Shown: positions 22,301 through 32,268 of the stretch, in pieces
Position numbering within the stretch: position 1 is the first letter of the stretch
Layout: every line of letters starts with the position of its first letter
Assembly (NCBI GenBank): GCA_947034885.2
Contig: OX344753.2
Location: forward strand, 5,456,001 to 5,520,000
DNA: 64,000 nt
Direction of reading: 5' to 3'
Origin: Thuidium tamariscinum
Lineage: Eukaryota > Streptophyta > Bryopsida > Hypnales > Thuidiaceae
Notes under the pieces: generated by a model
Told to the model about the DNA's origin: nothing
The model's database searches: none
What the model saw: the letters and a program-made list of their open reading frames with translations, nothing else
Made by a program: the position numbers and the translations under genes

Positions 22301-22689
22301 ATGAAAGGACACTCAGACATCCGAAGCGTGCAAATCAAGTTGTGGAACCTTGTAGGCTTGGGGCAGGGTGCTCCACGCAAGCGGTCCAGCAATCAAGCCA
22401 ATCAATAGTGGTTCAAGCAGGTCCTGAATCTGTAGTTGATGGAATTATTGATGCAACGCGTCCCACAAAACGACTAGTCCAGACTGTGATTCCTGGTGGT
22501 CAAGACATAGTTGTGCGGAATTTGACCTCGGAGGTGGAAAGAGAAATATGACCAGAACCAATAGCAAGAGAAGAGGACGAGAATGATAGCTCAAGCCACG
22601 ATAGCGACACAGATGCTGGTTACGCATCGCGCAAAGATACGGACCCTGATGCTGACGAAGTGCAAAACGATTCAGATTTTTGTTTGTAA
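19337..22689 (+). pseudogene. hAT-type transposase (DUF659 class) with long C-terminal extension, broken
   Basis: Starting at the ATG at 19337, a BED-like zinc-finger region (CLFCGW, then H and C ligands) is followed by TAG at 19646-19648. The same frame then runs to 20719. It carries the DUF659 signature (ICSDGWSDTNRRPLMNVM, then LCTDNASVM and GCAAHILDLLLEDWG) with hAT catalytic-core acidic residues. A one-base-type frameshift lies near 20690-20712. The next frame (20710-21315) ends with the hAT dimerisation domain (QWWNHVGGDALPKIAKRIL, SSCERNWSMY). TAA at 21313 and TGA at 22549 interrupt an in-frame tail of about 455 residues, acidic and Pro/Ser-rich, ending in an acidic stretch at TAA 22687. 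In the family, transposases usually end soon after the dimerisation domain, so this tail is odd. Terminal inverted repeats were not identified. The protein would have acted in the nucleus. Confidence 0.85.
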
Positions 22690-22906
22690 CTAGATATTAG
22701 TCCAATTGTTTGGAAGGTAAATTAGTCCCACTATATCTTCCAAAAATGTTTTTTTGAAAAGATTTCTAGCGAAAGTTTATAGCCTAGTAGTTTAGTACCT
22801 TACATATTGATATGTTGTAGCACCTTACTAGGCATTTTCATCGTATTTCGACATATTAACTTTGGGGTTATTTTATTATTTTCTAGCCTTTGGTTTAGTT
22901 GGTTAA

Positions 22907-23852
22907 CCCCTAAAGGACCAAACGGCGTTTTTTGGCAACATAGCGATTTTGGGCAACTTACTACGGATGGAGTTTTAGTTTTTTTTCTTTGAAATTTTCA
23001 CACAACATGTGCCCGAGGAGTAGCTTTAGGGCCCAACAATTTTCATGACTTTTGACTACATAATTAAAAAGTTATGACATGATATGTTGTTTCATACGTT
23101 CGGCGGGCAGCCCGGGCAGCAAAATTTTTTTTTGTAAAAATTACTTTTTTAAGAATTTTAAATTTTAAATTGTTTTATTTGATTTTTATGTAAGTGTAAA
23201 GCTTTGAATCATTCCATTTTGATTAATGAGTCAAAAGTTATGAGGATTTTTAGTTTGAGGTAGTTTGCGGCTAGTTATAGAATCTCTACACTACATAAAA
23301 AGTTTGAAATTCTTTATTTAATTCAATTTTTAATATTTTTGAAAAAAAATAATAACATTGGATGTATACTATTTAACACAACATTACAGCCATTGGGATT
23401 GTCTTTTTTTAATTCTATAAATAAATTGTTAATAATTTAGTATTTTGGCTCATTTTCTACTTCTTTCTACTTAATATTTTTTTCCTATATGTTGTACAAT
23501 TCCAAATGATCTGAAATTTTTCAAGCATGTAGCCAACTTCACTTGAAGAATAATTCCAAAGAGTTAAAATCATTTCAGACATTTTTCCATACAGATATGG
23601 TCTTTTGTAGTGCAGCTGACCGGATTTCCGCAGTGGTAAAAAAATGATTTTTGTCACTTCAAACACTAATATCTTGCAATCTACATGGCGGAAGTTGCTG
23701 AAATTTTTTTCACATCTTTCCAAACTTGTATTCTAAAAGATCCTACGGTTATTTTTGTCTAAAAATGTTTTTTTCTTAAAATTTGGTAGTTATCTAAGAA
23801 ATGACAGTTTTGAAGCGGTTTTGGGGAAAACATGGTCCAAAACATTTAGGGG
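22907..23852 (-). mobile_element. TTAA-flanked MITE, copy 1 (946 bp)
   Basis: Flanked by TTAA at 22903-22906 and 23853-23856, with ends CCCCTAAAGGACC and TTTAGGGG. It is the reverse complement of the copies at 23857-24791 and 37833-38777. The shared internal text includes GGGCAGCCCGGGCAGC and a run of AT-rich sequence. No coding capacity. Confidence 0.8.
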
Positions 23853-23856
23853 TTAA

Positions 23857-24791
23857 CCTCACAAGATTTTTAACTAAGTATATTTCTACCCAAATTGCTC
23901 CAAAATTGCGTTTTGTAATACAAGTGCAATGTTTTTGAAATTTTTGTTGTGACATATGAAATGGTGAGATATTCTTGTGGGATGGTTTCAGAAGATGTGG
24001 AGAAAATCTTCACCGTGTACATTGCAAGATATTAACATTTGTACTAGCAAAACCCCTTTTTTTTTTCCGGCAATTGGCCAATTGCCCTTCACAAGGTGAC
24101 ATTAGTATAAAAAACACTCAAAATTGATGGTTATTCTTTAAACTCATATTAGAATCAAAGTGGTATGTATGCTCTACATTCTACAAATTTCTAATCATTT
24201 GGAATTGTTCAACATATGGGAGAAAAAACATTAAGTTAGAAACCAACAAAAAAATAGAAAATGCTTGAAAATACTAAGTTGTCAACAAATTATTTATAAA
24301 AATGACAAATGCCAATTACTTTGGTTAAAGTATTGTAAAAAACAATCTTCATCCAATGTTTCACTATTTTTTCAAAAATATAAAAAATTGAATGAAATAA
24401 AGAATTTCAAACTTTTTTGGTAGAGTAGAGATTCTATAAGTACCCATTGACTACCCCAAACTAAAATTCCTCATAACTTTTGACTCATTTATTGAAATGG
24501 AATGATTCGAAGGTTTACACATAGATAAAAATCTAATAAAGATATTTCAAATTTTTATTTCTTAATGTCGCAATTTCTAAAGAAGTTTTTTTTTGTTGCC
24601 CGGGCTACGCACAATTTTAAAGGAAACAACACGTCATGTCCTAACTTTTTGATCGTGTAGTCAAAAGGGATTATATTGTTGGTCCTTTTCCCCTAAATTG
24701 CGAGCACATGTTGTGTCAAAATTTCAAAGGAAAGAAAATCAAATTCAATAGGTAGTGAGATCCCTAGAAATGCAATTCAGGGCTTTACGGG
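23857..24791 (+). mobile_element. TTAA-flanked MITE, copy 2 (about 935 bp), inverted next to copy 1
   Basis: Begins directly at the TTAA that ends copy 1 and finishes at TTAA 24792-24795. Same orientation as 37833-38777 (GCTCCAAAATTGC, CACCGTGTACATTGCAAGATAT, GCCCGGGCTACGC). Its outer ends (CCTCACAAG and TTTACGGG) have decayed from the CCCCTAAA consensus. With copy 1 it forms a hairpin-capable inverted pair of nearly 1.9 kb. Confidence 0.72.
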
Positions 24792-24795
24792 TTAA

Positions 24796-25445
24796 TGATT
24801 GTGTCAATTCAATGAAATGCACCACAAACACAAAGGTCCTTTAGAGGCACACCCTCACACCCCTACAAGAAAAAAATTCAAAATGTATAATATATTGTTG
24901 TTATTTAAAATGAAAACTACAATGAAGTGTAGACCTGTAGTAATAATCAAGGGATTGTAGTTTAAAAGGTGACAATGCTATAAATAAACTTTGAAAATGG
25001 TAGTTATATTTTAAAACCATTCTATAAGGCAAACTCGGTATACGCTTCAAACAAAATTAAAGTCTATTGGAATTGTACGTTATATAGGAAAAAGATTGTA
25101 GAGTACATTTTGAGAAGCCATAAATTGACCGGGGTTATGCTTGTAAAGCCCTTTCATCCCATTTTTTTTAATCATAAAATTTTTAGATTAGACTTGTAAA
25201 CGGAGGGTTGAATGACTTCAAATCTCTTTGGCAATTTGAACACTATAGTGATTAAACATTATAATCTTTCAATCCATAAGTGATATAGTCATGTTTTGTT
25301 TTCCTAAATGATCTCTGACATGTCTAGTTTGAATTAGAATGGTTACATTTTAAATTTTCTTTCTTAAAGCTCATCATAAAGTCATTTTTTTCTTCACTTT
25401 AGAATAAATTCCTAGAAACTCCCCCAAAGGCCTTGAGCATTTAGG
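24796..25445. other. AT-rich intergenic DNA
   Basis: No gene is seen. Sequence near 25250-25300 resembles 3600-3650, which likewise sits beside a GC array, suggesting a shared older element flank. Confidence 0.35.
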
Positions 25446-25454
25446 GGTAAAAAA

Positions 25455-25750
25455 CACCCGCGGTTGCCATCAAAGACAGAGGCGTGGTCGCCCTGCACCC
25501 GAGGTCGCCCTGCACCAGAAGTCACCCTTCTCTTGTACCCGAGGTCGCCCTATACCCGAAGTCGCCCTTCCCTTTCATCCGCGGTCGCGAAAGAGCCGCA
25601 GTTGCCCTGGATTTTAAACCCGCGGTCGCGCCTGATCCCCGTACTCGCGGTCGCCTCTGCACCCGCGGTCGCCTACCCGCAGTCACCTTGAAAATCGGAT
25701 GCGCGGTCGCCCTTACCAGAGACGCGGTCGCCCCACCCATAGTCGCCCTG
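25455..25750. repeat. GC-rich degenerate short-unit array (array 6), no gene attached
   Basis: Sixteen or so units of GCACCCGAGGTCGCCCT, ACCCGCGGTCGC and ACCCGAAGTCGCCC occur on the plus strand. Unlike arrays 1, 2, 4 and 5, no TATA/leader block or open frame follows. The downstream 25760-26160 is GC-rich with short GTCCAGCGACTGAGCACG repeats. Confidence 0.75.
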
Positions 25751-25759
25751 CCTCGCTTT

Positions 25760-27560
25760 CCACGTCAGCGTGGACAGCCTGCCACGTAGGCAAAAACTTC
25801 TTACTTCGCGGTAAAAAAATTTACCCTAGCGCGACGGGACGGGACGGGGTAGCGACAGGTTGTCTTATACGACACGCGACATCGGACGTCTAACACAAAG
25901 CCCAAACCCAAAAATATGTCTAACAGAACAACCCTGGATAACACCCTAGTGAGTGCGGTATAGCCCTTGGTGCGGCACAGCCCCAGTCCGGGGCCAATCA
26001 CGCCAGGACACGTGGCGAGGAGCCAACGTGGTAGCGGGGAGGGGTCCGGCGACTCGCAGGGAGCCACGTGGCGCCGGAGCACGGAGGTCCAGCAACTGAG
26101 CACGGGGTCCAGCGACTGAGCACATGAGGTCCAGCGACTGAATACGGAGAGCCAGACTCGGTGAGTCCAGGGCTCACCAAGTTACACTTTGACATCACAA
26201 AAATTTGATTTTTTTGAAAATCTTTGGGTTGGCAGTGGAAGCCACAACCCCACATTTTTTGATCTTTACTAAAAATCTAACCTTTAGGATTTCAAAAACT
26301 TGGTCACTAAAATTCTCCGCAACATTCCGCCGCCATAGCCACCTCTCTCTCTCCCAACTTTGCAACTCATTTCAAAAACAAGAATGAGAGAGAAAAGAGA
26401 GAATTAGGAGATTAAGGCGCCGGAATCTCAAGTCGTAGCAAGATCCATTAGAAAACTAATTGTTGAAGAATAATCATTATTGAATTCGGTTCTTATTCCC
26501 TTGCCTTGACCCTTGTTTGTTTTAAAAAACTAATTTCTTAGAAATCTTACTATTGAATTGATTCTCGTTCTTTAGGAATGTTCTTTGTTCTTTGTTCTTT
26601 GGTAGTTAGTCATTAATTAGATTCTTAGAAGTTTTGGATTTTGTTGGTTTTGTTTTATTAGGCCTAATAAGCCAAAAAGGAAACAAACAAATTGACAACC
26701 AATTTCTTTATAAATTAACGCAAATTTAAAATTAATTAGATTTGAAAAGATTTGATAATAGTTTTGATTTAAAATACTCCAATAAGACAAAGGGGAAAGA
26801 ACAAATTGACAACTAATTTCTTTAAGGATTTAAAATAATTAGATTTGAAAAGATTTGACAATAATTTTCCATTCAAATTAATTAAATTCAATTTGAACTA
26901 ATTTGGAATTTGAATATCAAATTCGAACCAAAATAAAAACTAAAAACAACAAATAGCTAACCATTAAATTTCCGTTGATTTCTTTATAATAGAGCATTGA
27001 CAAAATAGGTAGACTAATTTGAATTGCAGTATTTTCTAATTATCGGGGGTTTAGGAATTAAAAGAATTACACAATTAAATTAACACTACATAACCTTTAG
27101 TTTCCTTTTAACCAGGGTAGATTTAATTGACCAACAATGTGAGAATTATTATGGATTAGATGGAGAGCCGGGATGATTTCGATGGCGAGGTTGTGGGAGA
27201 ATATTTACACATGATGATGTTTGACGACAGGACTATGGAGATTTACGCAGAGGAGGTAAACCGCTCCCATTTTATTTTCATTCTCATTGTTTTACTGTTA
27301 AGTTTCTTTTTACCAAATGCTTGGAATTAAATTTAGGCACAATATCATTTGATAGAATAGAGTAGAGTAGGATAGCTTGGTTGAATCTTAGAATAGAATA
27401 GTTAGAATCATAAATACAAAATTAGGTTAGAAACACTTAAAGACGTGACTAAAAGAGATCATTGCTTGGAAGGCTTTCTTTTAATACCCAATTAGAAAGA
27501 AAACTCAATTAGACATAGGACCCGTGTGATAAACTTCTAGCTCGAGGGTAGAGTTATGAG
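25760..27560. other. Intergenic, GC-rich then AT-rich; weak exon candidate
   Basis: 25850-26160 holds three near-copies of GAGGTCCAGCGACTGA(G/A)(C/T)ACGG. 26330-26420 is CT/GA-rich and resembles a plant 5' leader. At 27159-27255 a short ATG frame (MESRDDFDGEVVGEYLHMMM...) ends at a GAG|GTAAAC donor and could be a first exon, but I see no continuation. Two rounds of near-identical AT-rich text (26685-26770 and 26785-26870) form an imperfect duplication. Confidence 0.3.
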
Positions 27561-27570
27561 CGCTCACAGC

Positions 27571-27941
27571 ATTCATCCATTTCAACTTCTACATAAAGAA
27601 GGGCGTTTGAAAACCAAGGACATGACCTTGTAGATCTCTTTGAGCCCTATCCGGAATGATGTGGCACGTTGTGATTGGACACCGAATGTGGATGTAACAA
27701 GCGGATGAAGTTTGGATTTTCAAACTTCATCCATCAATTGCCGCTCCATTGTGGGTTCGGTTGGGGAGTGCAACCTATATTTGGAAAGCACTTGGAGGCA
27801 TCTACAAGGTGGTGCAATTACCTTGGGTGAAAAGTCAAAACTTACTACAGTCAAAACATGCATTCATCCATTTCAACTTCTACATAAAGAAGGGCGTTTG
27901 AAAACCAAAGGCATGGCCTTGTAGATCTCTTTGAGCCCTAT
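27571..27941. repeat. 80-bp direct repeat, copies 291 bp apart
   Basis: 27571-27650 and 27862-27941 are about 96% alike (start ATTCATCCATTTCAACTTCT, end TTTGAGCCCTAT). The intervening 211 bp is not repeated. It could mark a local duplication or the edges of an inserted fragment. Confidence 0.7.
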
Positions 27942-27949
27942 AGCCATAA

Positions 27950-30000
27950 TCGGGGTAGTTGCAGTGCATTCGCCCCTTACACCGTACACCGTTTTACTCG
28001 GAAGGTACACGGTGTATGTAGTTTGGTCGCAGTTGCAGGTTTTCGACGCTGTTGCACGTTCTTTGTCGCCGTCGGGCGTTTTGTTTGGGTCGGCGTAGTT
28101 GTCGAGTCTTCGCTGGAGAGCGGGGGGCGGACAGTCGATGTCGAGGGTGTCGAGGGTGAGGGCTTGCAATGCCATCATCACAAGCTCGCGTGTGTGGCCG
28201 ATACTTGGAGCACGGAAGCTACATTGGGGTCGATTGCGGTGTTTTTCGAAGGCGACTATCACAGCTGCAGGAAAACATCGCCACTTTCAGGGGCTGGAGC
28301 TTCCGAAAAAAGTGGCGTTGTGGAGCTCGATCGCCGGTGAACAAGCGCACCGACAATACTTTAGGGTTTTGGTCTTTCGCGACGGACCTCAATCTACTCG
28401 TTGGGGTCAGGAGGAGATAAGGCTGTAAGAACCGGAGCCATGCTCTAGGGAGGTTTCGCAGCCGTCGATGAGCTTTGTGAGTCCGCACGTACAACTAGGA
28501 AAGGTGCGTGACAAACTCCACTTCGGTCCAATCGTGCGTTGTTCTTAAAATGCTCGACTACCAGCACCGCTACGGAGATGTCTGTGGGAGCACAAGCGTC
28601 CTTGCCGTCTGGACCCATGTGCTTCGGGTGGAGGGTTGCGGGCGTCCGGATACCTTGACTGAGGAATGACTGAGGGTTCGGTGCCGACTGTGCAGGGCAA
28701 TCGGGGCCGCTTACAAACTACCGACCTCGGCCATCAAACGGAGGGCCCTTTGCCGTCACCTAGAAGAAAGCGCGTTTTAGGGTTTAAGGATTTGGCTCCC
28801 GGGAGTGGGCTGCGCCATTCGAACGACACGTCCCTTTTTGTATTTCGCGAGCGCCTTGCGTAAGCAGACGATCCTTTCGCGGCCTGGTTGGTCCCCTCAT
28901 CTGGACATCGACATGGATGGGGTTCGACCCTAAGCGTCTTCCTCCTTCCCTCCTCGAGTTCCTCAGTCCCCTCGCAGTCGTGACCTCGTTGGCATCGGAT
29001 GGAGACGACCAATTGTTGTTGGAACATGTGACGCCGAGGTCAAAGACCGTGCCGTCGACGGTCTTGAAAAGAAATGGGCCGCAGGGGCGTGACGGAAGAC
29101 AGGAGCTGCTTTCGGTAGGAGGGCGAGTTCCCTTGCCGCTTCCGGAATCACCATTCGCGGCAAGTTCATTCAAGAGGAGCAGCCGTGGGACCTCCTGCGG
29201 ACCCCTCTCATTTGGAACCTCTGTTCCAACAAGTGCAACTAGAAGTACGGAGAAGAAGCCATCAGTCACCCTAAACCCTCGCTGCGGCCTAGACGGCGAC
29301 ACTATACGTAGGTGTGATTGTTTGGAAGCACATCCACCTGGTCATCCAAGATCAAGACACCTTCGGACTTCCTCGAAAGAAGATGGAATGCAGAGTGGAC
29401 GCCGCTTTTCTCGAATAGTGGAGGCGGCTCGTGGCATTTCACACTGCCGGCCATTCTTTTTGAATTCCTTTCTAATGGAATTGGAAAAGGGGCTCATGCC
29501 CCATCGCTTAATCTGTGTGGCTTTTAAGGGTAGTCTGGAGCAGCAGTGACCTTGCCAATGGCGCCCGGGGAAACACTGAGCAACCTTTACGGAGAGTCAT
29601 GTTCTTCATACAAATCACGGACAAAGAGGGGGAAAGGGATGAATATGAAATGGGTTTAGGGGTTGATTAGTCATGCTGTTTTTGATTTTCATAAAAAAAA
29701 TAACAAATTTTGGATAGAGGGGGAGGGCATCAAGGCACTCACCTGGCCCAAATTTCGGCCATAACCGGGGAGGTCACCGCTGCTACGGGTGGCTCGACTT
29801 AGTTCGCAAAGCACTCTCTTGAACCTTTGCACGCAATTCTTGAAGCACTCTTCTTAGCCCTTGCCATTAGTGAACACAAACCAACTGCTCGAGGCGGCGT
29901 GACTCCCGCCGACCGTTGCCCACGTTGTTGTCTTGACAAGGGGACCCCGAGGTGACCCGCACCGCAGGACCCTTATACCGGCGTCGCAGTCGGGTGACAC
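27950..30000. other. GC-rich region with overlapping open frames, no confident gene
   Basis: GC content rises sharply here. Long frames overlap on both strands (for example 28917-29549 plus and 28784-29302 minus), as expected by chance in CpG-rich DNA. None shows a domain, a conserved motif or plausible codon use, so I do not call a gene. This stretch leads into the tandem repeat that starts near 30 kb. Confidence 0.35.
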
Positions 30001-30289
30001 TGATGTCACGCGGCCTCAAGGATGGCCATCTCAAGGGACCCTTATACTAGCGTCAGCAACGTCGTAGGCTGCAACCACGAAGGGCTCTGACACCGGTGTT
30101 GCGGTCGGGTGCCTTTGGTGTCTGTCGCCACAGAGACCCTTACATCGACGAGGCGGTCAAGTGACCCCGGCGTCCGCTGCCGCGGAGGGCCTTTATACCC
30201 ATGGTGCGGGCGGGTGACCGTAGCTTGGGTAGTCGCAGAGGGCCCTTATATCAACGCTGCGGGTCGGGTGATACCGGCGCCACGCGGCT

Positions 30290-31770
30290 TTGCGGGTGAC
30301 CGTCTGGAGGGACCCTTACACTGGTGTCATGGTCAGGTGCCTTTGGTGTTCGTCGTCTCTAGGGACCCTTACACCGGTATCATGGTCAGGTGCCTTTGGT
30401 GTTCGTCGTCTTTAGAGACCCTTACACCGATGTCGTGGTCGGGTGACATCGGGGTTCGCCGTCTGGAGGGACCCTTACACCGGTGTCGTGGTCGGGTGAC
30501 ATCGAGGTTTGTCGTCTGGAGGGACCCTTACACCAATGTTGCGGGTGACATTGGGGTTCGCCATCTCCAAGAGCCCTTACATTGACGCTGTGGGTCGGGT
30601 GATACCGGCGCCACGTGGCTTCGTGGGTGATCGTCTAGAGGGACCCTTACATCAGTGTCGTGGTTGGGTGCCATCGGGGTTCGCCATCTCCGAGAGCCCT
30701 TACACCGACACTACGGGTTGGGTGACACCGGCGCCACGCGGCTTTGCGGGTGACCGTCTGGAGGGACCCTTACACCGGTGTCGCAGTCGGGTGCCTTCGG
30801 GGTTCGCCGTCTAGAGGGACCCTTAAACCAGTGTCGCGGTTAGATGACATCGGGGTTCGCCGTTTGGAGGGACCTTTACACCGGTGTTGCGGTCGGGTGC
30901 CTTCGGGGTTCGCCGTTTGGAGGGACCCTTAAACCGGTGTCGCGATCGGATGACATCAGGGTTCGCCGTCTGGAAGGACCCTTACACCGGTGTCGCGGTC
31001 GAGTGACATCGGGGTTCGCCGTCTGGAGGAACATTTTTACCGATGTCACGGTCGGGTGCCTTTGGGGTTCGCCGTCTGGAGGGACCCTTAAACCGGTGTC
31101 GCGGTCGGATGACATCGGGGTTCGCCGTTTGGAGGGACCTTTACACCGGTGTTGCGGTCGAGTGCCTTCGGGGTTCGCCGTTTGGAGGGACCCTTAAACC
31201 GGTGTCGCGGTCGGATGACATCAGGGTTCGCCGTCTGGAAGGACCCTTACACCGGTGTCGCGGTCGAGTGACATCGGGGTTCGCCGTCTGGAGGAACATT
31301 TTTACCGATGTCACGGTCGGGTGCCTTTGGGGTTCGCCGTCTGGAGGGACCCTTAAACCGGTGTCGCGGTTGGATGACATCGGGGTTCGCCGTCTGGAAG
31401 GACCCTTACACCGGTGTCGCGGTCGGATGACATCGGGGTTCGCCGTTTGGAAGGACCCTTACACCGGTGTCGCGGTCGGGTGACATCGGGGTTTGCCGTC
31501 TAGAGGGACATTTTCACCGATGTCACGGTCGAATGACATTGGGGTTCGCCATCTGGAGGGACCCTTACACCGGTGTTGCGGTCGGGTGACATGGGTGTTC
31601 GCCGCCGCGGAGGGCCCTTATACCGACGTTGCGGGTCGGGTGTCACCGGGGCCACGCGGCTTCACGAGTGACCATTTGGAGGGACCTTTACACCGGTGTC
31701 GCGGTCGGGTGACATCGAGGTTCGCCGTCTCCGGGAACCTTTACACCGACGCTACGGGTCGGGTGACACC
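30290..31770. repeat. 53-bp tandem repeat with 265-bp higher-order units
   Basis: The basic unit includes GGAGGGACCCTTACACCGGT, then GTCGCGGTCGGGTGACATCG and GGGTTCGCCGTCT. Successive starts (30421, 30474 and others) are 53 bp apart. From 30847 to 31112 the array repeats as blocks of five units (265 bp) with the same variant order, for example the AGGAACATTTTTACCGATGT variant at 31028 and 31293. Degenerate copies with spacers extend back to about 29900. Because 53 is not a multiple of 3, each frame stays open for long stretches; the resulting frames are by-products. Confidence 0.88.
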
Positions 31771-32268
31771 GGCGCCACGCGGCTTCGCAGATGGCCGTCT
31801 CTAGGGACTGCCGAAATCCGAAACTCTAGAATGTAGGGACTTAGCATAGAGAAGTAGTAGGATAGGGTAGAAATTTTCAAAATTTTAGATAAATAAAATA
31901 GGATTAGATTTGGATAATCCAGAAAATGGGTTAAGGCAATTTTACGGAAACTACTCTCCGGATGCCACCTGGATCCGGAATCCGGAAGAAGACCGGAAAC
32001 AGGCCACCTATGAATCTAGCCGCCGGTCTAGGAAATTAGGGTTCCGTTTCGCAAACGGCTCTATTTTCGTTCCCAGTCGGGAATTGTCAACAGAACGTCG
32101 GGTACTTAAGCCCACCGCCATTGTCATTCTCTCTCGTTTTTCTTTGCGAACTCCAGCACGTGTGTAGTTGAGAAAAAGAGTGGTGAGTTAGGGATCGTGT
32201 TCGGCAACAGTTTGAGGGAGGGAATTTGTCGGTGTTAGGCCGGAGTAGCAACCGGACGGTAGAATATC

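Noticed and set aside
28734-29549. Overlapping ORFs of 97-210 codons on both strands
   Set aside because: Overlap on opposite strands in GC-rich DNA, with no domain or motif; chance openness is the simpler view.
30109-31804. Long frames of repeated GVRRLEGPLHRC-type peptides
   Set aside because: They are translations of the 53-bp satellite, open in all frames because the unit lacks stops; no start or codon signal.
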